Shown: piece by piece, positions 45,734-57,319 of the stretch
Layout: every line of letters starts with the position of its first letter
Numbering within the stretch: the first letter of the stretch is position 1
From: Dugong dugon
Taxonomy: Eukaryota; Chordata; Mammalia; Sirenia; Dugongidae
DNA length: 64,000 bases
Direction: 5' to 3'
Assembly (NCBI GenBank): GCA_030035585.1
Contig: CM057465.1
Span: forward strand, 34,428,001 to 34,492,000
Translations under genes and position numbers: made by a program
Notes under the pieces: generated by a model
What the model saw: only the letters and a program-made list of their open reading frames with translations
Told to the model about the DNA's origin: nothing
The model's database searches: none

Positions 45734-45956
45734 CAGTGATTTTCAGTTGGGGGCAGTTTTGCACTCCCAGGTCACATTTGGCAATGTCTGGAGACATTTC
45801 TGGTTGTCACTACTGTCAGGTGTGGGATGATGCTACTGGCATCTAATGGGTAGGAGCCAGGATGCTGCTAACCATTCTGTAATGCACAGGGCAGTCCCCC
45901 ACAACAAAGAATTATCTGGCCCCAAACGTCAATAGTGCTGTGGTTGGAAAACCCTG
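45734..45956 (+). mobile_element. MER20 (hAT-Charlie MITE) with 8 bp target duplication
   Basis: Runs from cagtgattttcagttggggg through catttggcaatgtctggagacatttctggttgtcac and ggcatctaatgggtaggagcc to gtggttggaaaaccctg; 223 bp, near the consensus length of about 219. Flanks ggctagat (45726-45733) and ggatagat (45957-45964) agree at seven of eight bases, the hAT signature. Confidence 0.95.
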
Positions 45957-45969
45957 GGATAGATTATAA

Positions 45970-46150
45970 AAATTAAAAAAACAAAAACAAAAACAAAAAA
46001 CTAGTTACTGTCAAGTTGATTTCGACTCATAGTGACCCTATAGGACAGAGTAGAACTGCCCCATAGGGTTTCCAAGGAGCGGCTGGTGGAGTCAGACTGC
46101 CAGCTTTTTGGTTTGCCGCCGAGCTCTTAACCACTGTGCAACAGGGCTCT
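45970..46150 (-). mobile_element. AfroSINE, short type, beside MER20
   Basis: (caaaaa)n tail, tagttactgtcaagttgatttcgactc, ... ttaaccactgtgcaacagggctc. Repeat tagattat at 45960-45967 and 46155-46162; the left copy overlaps the MER20 duplication, so the SINE landed on that edge. Confidence 0.9.
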
Positions 46151-46162
46151 GGGCTAGATTAT

Positions 46163-47634
46163 TATGGAGGGCCACAAATGTCCGTTCAAGGAATTAGAGC
46201 TTAACCCTGTGTGCACGAGGGAGACGCTGATTTTTTTTTTTAGGTAGGGAATGGTCATGCCCTCTGGAAATAGGTCCGAGGTGGTAATCTACAAAATATA
46301 TTTGATTTTCCAAGTTCCTTGTTAGCAATAAAACTCCATACTGCTACCTTATGCCGCTTAGAAACTACAAATCATTTTGTGTTATGCAAGTTTTCAGGAG
46401 CTCCTTTCAGGGAAGAACTGGGTCCTGAAAGGTACTGAAACCTCATAGGCAGATCCTGGCTAGGTCTGTGAGATAATGAGAAGTCAGCTCCCTGAAAGAT
46501 GGAATTGAACAGCAAATGGAAGTTTCTTTCACCTAAATGACTTGGGAGGCCTCCTGTTGCGCCCAGCAAAGCTGAAAGGGCACAATCAGGCTGCCAGAGC
46601 CTATAAATCACCAAGATGGTTTACAGCAAGGGCAGTCTGTGCTGATGTGATCGATGCTCTCCAAAGCATCAACGGGACATTCATCACTGTGATGAGATGT
46701 GAGTGCTGTCAGGGGTCATGAGAATCTTGGATTTATCAGACTACCCTCAATTCCAAAGAGCTCCACCAAGCGAGAGTTTCACAACCCCTAACCCCCATTT
46801 TTAACATTCAGCTGCATGAAATTTCAAGTTTATGGGCTGCACATGATGTAATATAGAGTGGCACATCTATTACTTTTGTAATCATCCAGTGGCTTTTCTA
46901 GTTTTTTACTTCTCACCTACATAATGCTTGTTTTCATGCTCCTGTTGAGATTCATGTGATAAGAAACCAGTTACTCTGTTCTTTTACACATATTTCTTGG
47001 TAAGACATTCTCATGTGACAAAAATTATACATTGACAATGTAAGGTGCCTGTTGCTTTAATGAAAGATAAATGCCAGGCTATCATTCTATGATGTGCTCG
47101 ATACCAGGATTAATGAATGAGTTGCTGTACCTAAGCAACGCCTGTTTGGGTCTACTGTCTGGGAAGAAGAATATGATTAATGTGATGAAAACTTCTTCCA
47201 TTCTAAAACCTGTAGGTTTTCAGTAATCTGGGGCAGGCTATCATTTACTACATTTGCTACAGCTTATAAACTACCTTGCGGGCCAAGACAAGGTAAAATC
47301 TTACAGATTGCTTCAAATTAACTCCATCTTGAAAAAAGGTCAGTCTGCAAGAATTTTGTTTTTTAGTATCATGTAGGAGAGAATGTCTGTGTCCTGAGGC
47401 ATATGCATTAGCTGCAGGGCGAGGGAGATCAGCATCTTCTGTTGCAGTCCTCGGTGTCCCACCACTCTGTTTCAAGTCTGCTCTAGCTCACTTCAGATTC
47501 ACCTTCAGGACCAAGGCTCATTTGCGGGGGAGGGGGGAAAGGGGGGAAATGTAAAACTATTTTTAAATTCTTTTCTTTAACCAGAGTCAAAGGAAAAGAA
47601 TGTGACCATTAATCAGAAAGATATTTTAAACCTT
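46163..47634. other. single-copy stretch, nothing recognised
   Basis: Minus-strand frames at 46372-46614 and 47257-47475 (80 and 72 codons) have no domain that I recognise. A G-rich run sits near 47525-47545. Confidence 0.4.
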
Positions 47635-47739
47635 TTAGGTTGAAGGTAAGGAGCCCTGGTGGCATGGTGGTTAAGTGCTTGGCTGCTAACTGAAAGGTTG
47701 GTAGTTAGAACCCACCAGCTGCTCTGCAGGAGAAAGATT

Positions 47740-48061
47740 CCAAAACAATACAAAGAAAACCTGTTGCTCTCCAGCTGATTTTGACTTATAGCGACCCTTT
47801 GGACATAGTGGAAACCCTGGTGGCATAGAGATTAAGAGTTGGGCTGCTAACCAAAAGGTTGGCAGTTCAAATCCACCAGCCACTCCTTGGAAACCCTATG
47901 GGGCAGTTCTATTCTGTCCTGTAGAGTCACTGTTTGAGTCAGAATTGACTCAAAGGCAATGGGTTTGGGTTTTGTTTTTTTTTTTTGTATAGGACATAGT
48001 AGAACTGCGTCACAAAGTTTCCAAGGCTGTAATCTTTGTGGAAGCAGATTGCCACATCCAT
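47740..48061 (-). mobile_element. AfroSINE B, nested in A
   Basis: Two parts, 47740-47809 (cctgttgctctccagctgattttgac) and 48001-48060 (cacaaagtttccaaggctgtaatctttgtgg ... cagattgcc), in opposite orientation to A. The repeat aaagatt (47733-47739 and 48062-48068) may be its duplication, though A lacks about 20 bp at this point. Confidence 0.8.
47810..47991 (+). mobile_element. AfroSINE C, innermost
   Basis: Complete short-type copy, ggaaaccctggtggcataga ... gagtcagaattgactcaaaggc, with a T-rich end. Perfect 9 bp repeat ggacatagt at 47801-47809 and 47992-48000. Confidence 0.92.
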
Positions 48062-48180
48062 AAAGATTACAGCCTAGAAAACCCTATGGGGCAGTTCTAC
48101 TCTGCCCCACAGGGTGGCTGTAAATCGAAATTGACTCGATGGCAACAGGTTTGGCTTTTTTTAGGGGTGTTAGGTTGAAG

Positions 48181-49968
48181 CTTTACTCAAAAAAACTACA
48201 AATGCAGTTATAAAGTGACTTAGGAAAGCAAGGAGTGTGGTAGATGACCCGTTTTGTTGGATTGCTGCATCAACTTGTTATAAATATATTGTAGATAGCA
48301 AACATGAACTATGTGATTATGCAGAGTTTAACCTAAAATTCAGTATTAGAATGATGATGCTTCCTGAATTTTATCAAATTACTTTCCTTTCTTAACATAT
48401 AGCTCTAGTTACTAAATATCCTTAAATGTTAATGTAGATTGCTATCTGGATGATTTTCTTAATAGAATAGCCATGATGTGTCCCTCATCCTGAAGTATAC
48501 TGATATATATTAATAGACACACAAAATTTTTATGGTTAGGTTTAAATTTCGTTTTGTTTCCTATTTTTATTTTCTAATTTTCTCATTCAATAAATTTAAG
48601 TTAATGGGTTAGATAAAAAGCAAATGTAACCAGTTAGAAGTTTATAGGCATATAGTTACTTGGCTGACTTAAAAAGGGAGTTAATGTATGTAGCCAGCTT
48701 TGAGAAAATGATCCCTACTTTGAATATGGTTGAAAAAACTACAACTTGATTTGGAAAGTTGTAGGTTTGTTCTGAGGAAATTTATGACAAAAAGAAAGTA
48801 AAACATGCCTAGAAGAAGTCTTAAAAATTATCAAGAGGCCTGGAGTCATTTTGATGATATTTATCAAAATATTGCTGAAGAATCCCTTCTGAATTTTATG
48901 GCATTAGGCAGGATGAGGAAACAATAGAAGAAACTTCCATAATAGTCAGGTCATGTTAAATAAAATTTAATGTGATTGGTTTATGGATTCCTTGATTTCT
49001 ATGAACTTTGGAATTATTATGCTATATAGCACTAAAAATGGTTAAATATAGTATTTATGGTCATTTCTGTAAAAGTTAGACATTCGAACTTTGAACTTGA
49101 ATGCAGTCTCTACAAACTAGTATTCAGCTTGCATAATTTAGGCTTACAAGCCCTTCTTTAGAAACGTAAATAGTCAAAATAGTATATATGATGTATTATT
49201 CCTTTTGGCTTTGGCTTTGGGTTCTACGATCTGAAATCATGGTAGAGATAACTATTTTTAAACTATGTTGATGTAACTGTATGGGTTACATTATAGTAAG
49301 TAGATCCATGGTGTCTGGATAACTTTATTATCTACACAGAGTAGTCTATGTGTCTTCTAAGATTCATAAAATGAAAACAAAATTTTAGGCAGTGCAGATT
49401 CTCCTGTCAGTTGAGACATGATAATTTAGTTATTTATACATTAAAATCCAAATAGTTGTCAAGTTCTCATATTTAAATAATATTCTGCCCTCCATAAATA
49501 ACAGACTTTTCATATCTAATCACTTACTAAGTCAATTTGAATGGTGCAAAGCTTTACCTCTAGACTAACTTGGTTTGTTTTTGATACTTACTCAATATTT
49601 GTCACTAAGAGAGGAGGTTATTTTCTCCCCCATGTTTTCAGCTTCATAAACCTGCTTATGTAAAAGAATCATGAAGTTATAATTCCTATTGATGGCAATA
49701 CCATACATATTAGAAAGTAGAGCTTTGGCCATGAATAATAAAAATAATTGGTTATATAAATTTCAACACACTCTGTCAGCACCTAGTAGATATACAGTAA
49801 CAAATATTTTGTTATTTCTTTTGCACCTTAATGAAGCCAAGTTTCATCTTCCTTGTTGCTTTTTTTTTTTTTGCTTACCTTCGTTCAGAGCCCATACTAG
49901 TAATACCTCTCTCCCTACAACCAAACACCCAGTGGAGATGGCCAACATCTCTCTTCACAGGGATGGCT
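48181..49968. other. single-copy AT-rich stretch, nothing recognised
   Basis: No repeat family, exon or RNA gene recognised. A 101-codon frame at 49689-49994 starts in AT-rich sequence and runs into the following LTR; it shows no domain and is not called. Confidence 0.4.
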
Positions 49969-50220
49969 ATATTAGTTTTCTTTTGTTGCCATAGCAAATT
50001 AGCACAGATTTAGTGCCTTAAAAAAAAAATACTCGTTTATTTTCTCACAGTTGAAGTCAGGGTACAGTGTGGCTCACCTGTGTTCTCTGCTTAGAGTCTC
50101 ACAAAGCTAAAATCAAGGTGTTAGCTGGGCTGAGTTCCTTTCTGTAGGCTCTAGGGATGAATCCACTTCCAAGTTCATTCTTGTTATCGGCTGAATTTGA
50201 TTCCTTGCAGTCATGAGGTC

Positions 50221-50408
50221 TAGTCCCTGGGTGGCGCAAACCTTTAGGGTTCTCACAGAGGCACCTCGGAAGAAAGGCCTGGCGATATACTTAAAAAAAA
50301 AAAAAACAGCCATTGAAAACTCTATGGAGCACAGTTCTGCTCTGACACACATGGGATGTCACTGGGAATTGGAGTGGACTCAAAAGCACTTCGTTTGGTT
50401 GTGGGGCA
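50221..50408 (+). mobile_element. AfroSINE, 'gagtccctggg' subtype, in MLT1
   Basis: tagtccctgggtggcgcaaacc (with an internal deletion), gaggcacctcggaagaaaggcctggcgatatac and gctctgacacacatgggatg. Short repeat gaggtc on both sides. Confidence 0.85.
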
Positions 50409-50431
50409 GAGGTCCCCAGTTCCTTGCTAGC

Positions 50432-50919
50432 TGTCCTAGTCATCTAGTGCTGCTATAACAGAAATACCACAAATGGATGGCTTTAATAAAGAAATTTATT
50501 TTCTCACAGTTGAGTAGTCTACAAGTCCAAATTCAGGGCATCAGCTCCAGGGGAAGACTTTCTCTGTTGGCCTTCTCATCAATCTCCCCCACGACTAGGA
50601 GCTTCTCGGTGCAGGGACTCCAGGTCCAAAGGATGCGCTCTGCTCCCGGCACTGCTTTCTTGGATGATATGAGGTTCACCCTCTCTGCTCACTTCCTTTT
50701 CCTTTTTATCCTTGCGAGATAAAAGGTGATGCAGGCCACACCCCAGGGAAACTCCCTTTACATTGGATCAGGGATGTGACCTGCATAAGGGTGGTGTTAC
50801 AATCCTACCCTAATCCTCATTACAATCGCAAAATGGAGGACAACCACACAATACTGGGAATCATGGCCCAGCCAAATTGATACACACATGTTTTGGGGGA
50901 CATAATTCAATCCATGATG
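50432..50919 (-). mobile_element. solitary LTR, 510-bp MaLR-like family, copy 5
   Basis: Plus strand reads tgtcctagtcatctagtgctgctataacag ... ggggacataattcaatccatgatg. Perfect 5 bp duplication ctagc (50427-50431 and 50920-50924). Confidence 0.9.
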
Positions 50920-51255
50920 CTAGCTATCAGTCAGCGGCTTTTGCTGCTAGAGGCTGCCTGCGTTCCTTCTCACGCTTTCTATGTGTTCTCATCTCCCCCA
51001 GCAACAGTGACTCCCTCTCACATTTCGAATGAATCTCTCTTAACTTTTTTTTTTCCTGCCTTATCTCTCTGACTTCAGTTAGAAAGAGTTCTCTGCCTTT
51101 AAGGGCTCATTTAATTAGATTTGGCTTGTCTGTATAATTTTCCTTTTTTAAGGTATGTAATCTTAATCACATCTGCAAAATCCCCATTGCATAACATATT
51201 CACAGGTTCCACTGATTAGTGTGGATGCCTTTGGAGGGCCATTCTGCCTACCACA

Positions 51256-51562
51256 GCTAACAAAAAAACAAACCAAAGAACTAGCCCAAGTCCTCTTTAG
51301 TTTCCTCAGCTGGCCAGTTGGGTGACCTTGATCTTTTTGTTTGCTGATTTGATATGTTGGATCATGAAATCCTAAAAGTTTCTGTAACTGTAATTTCTCT
51401 CTCTCTTCTCAAACCTTTTTATTTTCCCCATTATATCCATTTTTAATATCTCATTTTTCTTTGTTCTCTTTTTTCTGCAGTGTATGCAGAAAAAGGGGCT
51501 GCTGACTGGTAATAAATTTTTTTTCATCATATTTAATTGCAATACCTGACTCCGACTAATAT
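51256..51562. other. single-copy stretch, nothing recognised
   Basis: T-rich; the 79-codon minus-strand frame at 51372-51611 is Lys/Asn-rich low complexity. Confidence 0.35.
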
Positions 51563-51570
51563 AAGGGTAT

Positions 51571-51749
51571 TTATTTAAAAAAGAAAAATAAAACAAACTC
51601 GTTGCCATCAAGTCGATTTTGACTCATAGCGAGCCTCTAGGACAGAGTAGAACTGCCCCATAGGGTTTCCAAGGAGAGCTGGTGGCTTTGAACTGCCGAT
51701 CTTTTGGTTAGCAGCCGAGCTCTTAACCACTGCACCACCAGGGCTCCTC
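51571..51749 (-). mobile_element. AfroSINE, short type
   Basis: A-rich tail, ctcgttgccatcaagtcgattttgactc, ... ttaaccactgcaccaccagggctcc. Repeat aagggtat at 51563-51570 and 51750-51757. Confidence 0.92.
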
Positions 51750-51757
51750 AAGGGTAT

Positions 51758-53005
51758 CTGTAGTCTTTATTTACTCCAGGTAGTGTATGTTGTATATTTC
51801 ATGTCAGAAATATATATGTGTTTGATTATAGGATGAAGCTCTAAACCCCTCAGGCAATGTTGTATAATATATGGTATATATACCATATTACCTTTCTAAA
51901 ATCCAAAAAAAATTCTGAGCTCTGAAACAATCTGACCTCAGTGGTTTTGGATAATGACAGTTTCCTGGGTGCTGTAGCCCTGCATTCTTAAAATATGCCA
52001 TATGCTTTTATGACTTTTTTCCTCTTTCAGGTGCTACGTGTCAATTATTTGTTTAAAATTAAAATGAATCATATTTGACTTTGTTTTGTTTAAAGTACTT
52101 TAAATTAAAAAACTGCTCACCCATTGTGCTATTAACACACATTACCAGTGTTAGAGAGCCAGGCCAGAGAAAAACAAGACTCCAAGAATAATGTTGCAAA
52201 ACTTTCGAGAAACACAGTGTGCGTTAACCGTGAAGAGTGGAAACCTTTTTCTTTCAGGGATACGCTTGGTTTTCAGTTAACAAAAAATTCTGGGCATTGT
52301 TCCAGAATTTAAATTTACAGTGTTGATAGCAACACATAAATGTGAGAGTTGGGAGATTATGCTAATCCTGGTGGATTCCCATAAGATACACTGGACTTCT
52401 CCTGTGCCAGATACAAATTGTGACGGGAAAATTTATGGTGTATATCTAGCAGCCTTGCTAATTTATTAATTTGTTTAATTTACGGTGCTAAAAATAATGC
52501 TTTTCTTTAGCTTATTCTTTCATCTTGAATTTAGCTAGTGCTAACACTTCATCAAGTTAATGCCACTTGAATTTAAAAAGCTAAAGAAAGCTTATTCAAA
52601 AATAAACCTGTAGCTCACTTTTAAATTGTTAATTTGGAGAAAAATAATTACATTTATTTTCTAGTAGTGTTACACAATATTTAAACTAGGAATCACATAT
52701 GTGGAAGCTGTGAGTGAGTTGACAGAGTTAAATATCTCCCAGAGTAATAGGCTATTGATAGTGAAAATGCCTTGCCCCCACGTACACCCCTTCTGTAGTT
52801 TTATCAGATGAGCTCAAGGTTAGTTATGTTAACAATAAGCTTCAAACACTTATGTTTATATCAGGAGCTATCAGTAGCTGGCCCAGAGAATGTTGCTTGA
52901 GTAACCTGAGGTGTATTTTAAGAGGATGAAAATGGACAATGAACTTGTAGGTTTTTTTTTCTTCTTATGGTTTCTGTGATTATTGTTCTTTGCTATGGTT
53001 GTCCC
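51758..53005. other. single-copy AT-rich stretch, nothing recognised
   Basis: Contains atggtatatataccat near 51872, a perfect palindrome of 16 bp in AT-rich context. No repeat family or exon recognised. Confidence 0.4.
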
Positions 53006-53157
53006 TGAGCCCTGGTGACACAGTGGTTAAGAGCTACAGCTGCTAACCAGAAGGCTGGCAGTTTGAATCCACCATCATTCCTTGGAAGCTTTATGGGGTG
53101 ATTCTGCTCTGTCCTATAAGGTCACTATGAATCGGAATCAACTTGAGGTTTGGATTT
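53006..53157 (+). mobile_element. AfroSINE, short type
   Basis: gagccctggtgacacagtgg, ggctggcagtttgaatccacc, ctataaggtcactatgaatcgg. The 3' tail is shortened; no clear duplication. Confidence 0.9.
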
Positions 53158-53939
53158 TGATTTTTGGTATTCATCAAAGTACCAAGTAGTGTTAATGTTG
53201 TTGTTGTAGCTGTTGTTTTTAATATGCTATCATTGACTGATTTATGGAACTGAAATAACCTTATTTAGATATCTAACTGCATATTTAAATTAAAATATTC
53301 CTACTATGGTAAATGATCGTTGCCTAAAATATGTCTATTTCAAATTTGTCATAAAATTCTTTAACTACATTTCATATAATTTGGTATTCTGATTTTCCTT
53401 TTCTTGGCTGATTGTTCTCTTTCATAGGAGGTAAATAGTAGGTAAAATGGAAAAATAAATGTGTTTTTTTCTATTTGATCATATTTTCGCTTCTTATGGG
53501 TGCTGAACATTTATGGGAATGGAAAGCCTAAACTTTAAAATATAGTATAAGAAACGTTATGCATATTGTCTATATAGTTTCTGTTACTTAAAAGATAAAA
53601 TAGTGCATTGTTTTTCTGATATATCTTTGGGAACATTTGGCTGGTTGGGAGATGGCACTTAGCCTGGAGAGTAGAATATAGGGTCTGAAACTATTGGATT
53701 CAACAATAAGTAAAGAGAATGGTGAACTCATTCTCCGAGCTTTACCAAAGCTCAACATTTTGCCATATTTGCTTCAGACTTTCTTCAAGCCAGGATGCCT
53801 TCTTGCTCCCAGAGGGAATCATATCCTGAATTTGGTATTTATCATTTTATATATATTTTATTCACTTTCTGCACATACACAGAGCATATAATATTTTGGA
53901 ATGTTTTAAATCCTAGTTTATAAGGTAAACTAATTTGTT
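53158..53939. other. single-copy AT-rich stretch, nothing recognised
   Basis: No repeat family or credible frame. Confidence 0.35.
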
Positions 53940-54200
53940 TCACTTAATATCATAATTTTTGAGATATATTCATATTGACACATGTAGCTTTAGTTTATTA
54001 ATTTTCATTGTTGCTTAATACTCTCTATGCTCATATCTCAGGGTATTCTTTTGTCTGATGATGTACATTTAGGTAGTTTATAATTCTATGCTTTTATAAA
54101 TAGTGCTGCAATAAATATTTTTATACAAGTTGTCATGTGTACATGTGTGGGAGTTTCTCTAGGCCCTATGCCTAAGTGTGGAATTTCTGGGTAAAGGATA

Positions 54201-54645
54201 TTATATTAGTTTCCTGTTGCTGCTGTAACAAATTACCACAACAACACACATTTATTATTTTACAGTTCTGGAGCTCAAAATCCTAAATAGGTCTTCGTGA
54301 GCAAAAATTATGTGTCAGCAGGACTCTGTTCCCTCTGAAGGCCCTAGGAGAGAATCCGTTCTCTTTTCCTTGTCCAGCTTCTAGAGGCCATCTCCATTCC
54401 TTGGTTGGTGGTCCCTTCCTCCATCTTCAAAGCCATCCACGTAGCAGCTCAAATTTCTCTCTGCTCCGATTCTCCTGATCCCTCTTCTAAGGATTACATT
54501 GGGCCCCCTAAGATAATCTTTCATCTCAAGAACATTAACTTAATTACATTTGCAAAGTCTCTTTTGACATGTAAGGTAACATATTAATAGGTTTTAGGGA
54601 TTAGGAGGTGGATATGTTTGGTGGGGCATTGTACTGTCTACCACA
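54201..54645 (-). mobile_element. MLT1-type MaLR LTR, antisense
   Basis: tattagtttcctgttgctgctgtaacaaattacc ... acagttctggagctc ... catgtaaggtaacatattaatagg ... ggcattgtactgtctaccaca: both MLT1 ends are visible. Flanks ggata/ggtat are only loosely similar. Confidence 0.85.
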
Positions 54646-54690
54646 GGTATAAATATCTTCAACTTTACTAGATGCTGACACTTTACTTTA

Positions 54691-55093
54691 TATTATGGAT
54701 TGAATTGTGCCCTTCAAAAAGATACACTGAAGTCTTAACCTCTGTATCTGTTTGGAAATAGGGTCTTTGAAGATGTTATCAGTTAGGTTAACATGACTGG
54801 AATAGGGTGGGTCCTAAGCCTATATGACTGACATCCTTATAAAAGAGGAGAAGAGACAGGGAGACAGAGGAAGGATGCCATGTGATCCTGCAGCTGCAAG
54901 CCAAGGAAAACCTGGAGCCATCAGAAGCTGGGAGAGAGACATGGAACAGATTTTCCCTCAAATCCTCAGAAGGAATCAACATGGCCAACGCCTTGATCTC
55001 ACACCGCCATACTTCTGAGCTGTGAGACAGTATACTTTTGTTTAAAGCCATTTACTTTGTGGTACCTTCTTACAGCAGTCCTAGGAAGCTACA
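54691..55093 (+). mobile_element. MLT1-type MaLR LTR, sense
   Basis: tattatggattgaattgtgccc, gtatctgtttggaaatagggtctttg, acatccttataaaagaggagaagagac (TATA region), agccatttactttgtggtacc and aggaagctaca. Classic MLT1 order. The ORFs on both strands here are LTR artefacts. Confidence 0.9.
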
Positions 55094-55290
55094 CTCTCCA
55101 CACTTGTTTTACCAAGTTATTGTTTCACTAGTAGTGCAAGAGTTAATCCACTTCTTTGTCAGCACTTGGTATTATCTGACTTTAATACTTTTGTCATTTT
55201 AAGGTGTAAAATGATTTTATGTATTCCTGATTGTTAGTAATGTTGAGCATCTTTTCATTTGTATATTGCCTGTGTTTATGGATTCTCTTC

Positions 55291-56552
55291 TTACATTGTA
55301 AATCATTATTATCATACAAGTATAGTTTGGATTATTTTGGTTAAGAAAATTTGCTCACATTTCTTCCTGCTCACATAGCCTCATGGGATCTTCATGCTGT
55401 TTATTTCTGAGGCTGACATTTTACTAGCCAGAAATACTTAGCATCATCTGCAAACTACAATACATTTATCAAAATGTAAAATAAGACCAATCTCAAATTT
55501 AATGTTAATTGAAATTAATCCAGATATTTACCAGAGAAATACCTGTTTATATAATGCTACTCTTTGTAGGTGTATTCTTAGTGATTTAAAAACAATTATA
55601 TACATATTCTTAGACTGATTATGGTTATACATAGTTATATCAAGAACCTTGTTGCCTATTGACTTTACTCAGCAGGAACTATAGTCCCTAATTGCCTGAT
55701 TTAAGTCCTGACTGTATAATTTGTAGCTTGGGAAACTCCTTAAGTTCTTACCTGATTCCCCTTCCTTCAGTATCCTGTACCCTTTTTCCAATCCATATAG
55801 TGTCCTGCAGGTGGTCATCCTTCCTGAGAACCCCTTGAGGAAGCCATCCTTCTGAAGATGCTCCTAACAGAGTTCATAACCTTTAGTTAGTCATGAACCC
55901 CTGGCAAAATCTAAATACAGGTTATAGATTCTTTTCTAGTATGTACACACACATACACACATCACACTCAACGTAATGATATTCTCAGAGTGTTTGTAGA
56001 CCCCATATATGGTCTATGTCTCTTATATTAAAATATCTGACTTGCAGGATAAAAATGAAATTGCTTATCCCATACATAAAATCATGATGCCCTTTATGAT
56101 CTGACCCTTAGGCACCTAGCTCTCTAGATTAACCTCCCACTACAGTATCCTGTGTAAACATTATAATACTTGAAATTCTTTAAACATACTAGCTTTTATG
56201 AGTTGATGCTAACATTGAAATTCTGACTACAGGGTCCTGACATCTATTTCTTGATGTCTGATAACCATATTAGGAGGTAGAAGACTTTTCATGCCTTTTC
56301 CAGATGCCTCAGATGGCTCTTAGTTATCTTATTTTCTCCTCCTTTGTTCTTAATAGTTACTTCTCCGTGTATCAACTTTGAATAGCTCTCATGCCAGCAG
56401 ACCTGGATGAAGGAAGCCTCTATTTCTCCTGTAACATGTAAAAACTTTGGGATAGTTATTTACTACTCAGTGCTTTTTATTTTTCATCTGATTTCTTGAT
56501 TCCTTGTCGTGTCCCGCAGGTCATAGCTTTTGAGATTTTTGGCTATGTGATA
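55291..56552. other. mostly unassigned single-copy stretch
   Basis: A short CA-rich run near 55945-55965. The block gatgccctttatgatctgacccttaggcacc near 56090-56120 resembles an L2 fragment. Otherwise nothing is recognised. Confidence 0.4.
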
Positions 56553-56619
56553 AATAAGAGCCAGTATAGCATAGTGGTTATGAAGATGGGTTCTAATGGC
56601 AGATGAACTGTATAAATAA

Positions 56620-57200
56620 ACAGCCTTACAGTTAGTTGCAAGTTTCAGAAAAATGTATTGCAAATTGGCTTAAATTAAGGGCATCATTTTTTGAGTTATG
56701 TAACCAAGGAAACCCTGGTGGCGTACTGATTAAGAGCTATAGCTGCTAACCAAAAGATCAGCAGTTCGAATCCACCAGGCGCTCCTTAGAAAACTCAGTG
56801 GGGCAGTTCTGCTCTGTCCTGTAGGGTCACTGTGAGTTGGAATCAACTCGATGGCAACGGATTTCGTTATGTAACCAAAAGGTTCAGCAATATGCTTTTC
56901 AGGTATGGTTTGGACTAGACCCCAGTACCATTTATCTGTGATTATCTTGGCCTTGGCCTTCTTTTGATTTGGCATTTCTTTACAATACTTTTCCTGATAG
57001 GAAAATGGCTGCCTTAGTTCTAGGCCATGCACCCTGTATCACAGTTTCCAGAATAGAGAGTGCTCCTTCTTAACCATAGAACAAGGGTCCTGGGCCTTAA
57101 TTTGCTTGGGACAACTTAGATCATATGCCAATTCCTGTGACTAGTGGAATGCCATGTGCTGGTTGTCTTATAAAAGGGTGTAAAAACGGCTTGGGGGCAG
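56620..57200 (-). mobile_element. diverged LTR-like remnant
   Basis: ggtcctgggccttaatttgcttgggacaacttagatcatatgccaattcctgtgactagtggaatgcc follows the 'cccagggctggctctcattggc ... tcacatgcccatccctgaacc ... ggggaatg' order of ERVL/MaLR-class LTRs in reverse. Contains the AfroSINE at 56708-56865. Family not resolved. Confidence 0.45.
56708..56865 (+). mobile_element. AfroSINE, short type, 13 bp target-site duplication
   Basis: ggaaaccctggtggcgtactg ... gtcactgtgagttggaatcaactcgatggcaacgg. Perfect repeat gttatgtaaccaa at 56695-56707 and 56866-56878, the longest clean SINE duplication here together with the one at 60503. Confidence 0.94.
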
Positions 57201-57319
57201 TGTCTGACCTCCTCCAACCCTACAAGGGGGAAGGAGAACCAAGATCAGTAGCATAAGGCTGACTCCCATAAAGTGGAGGCCAGACAAGCCTCCTCTCTCC
57301 ACCAACTTTACTAATTCTG

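Larger units (their letters stand above)
47646..48169 (+). mobile_element. AfroSINE A, outermost of a three-deep SINE nest
   Basis: Left part 47650-47739 (gagccctggtggcatggtgg ... ctctgcaggagaaagatt), right part 48062-48158 (aaagattacagcctagaaaaccc ... ggcaacaggtttgg). A perfect 11 bp repeat ttaggttgaag (47635-47645 and 48170-48180) bounds the whole nest, so A came first. Confidence 0.9.
49969..51255 (-). mobile_element. MLT1-type MaLR LTR, twice interrupted
   Basis: Left end tattagttttcttttgttgccatagcaaattagc; right end ataacatattcacaggttcc ... gatgcctttggagggccattctgcctaccaca. These are the two ends of MLT1-class LTRs in reverse. Interrupted by an AfroSINE (50221-50408) and by the fifth copy of the 510 bp LTR (50432-50919). 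Confidence 0.8.
53940..55290 (-). mobile_element. old L1M-type fragment split by two MLT1 LTRs
   Basis: Pieces at 53940-54200 (tagtgctgcaataaatatttttatac, cctaagtgtggaatttctggg), 54646-54690 and 55094-55290 (gttgagcatcttttcatttgtatattgcc) follow the L1M 3' order on the minus strand once the two LTRs are removed. Confidence 0.75.

Noticed and set aside
46372-46614. 80-codon minus-strand frame
   Set aside because: No domain, no start context, no neighbouring exons; consistent with chance length.
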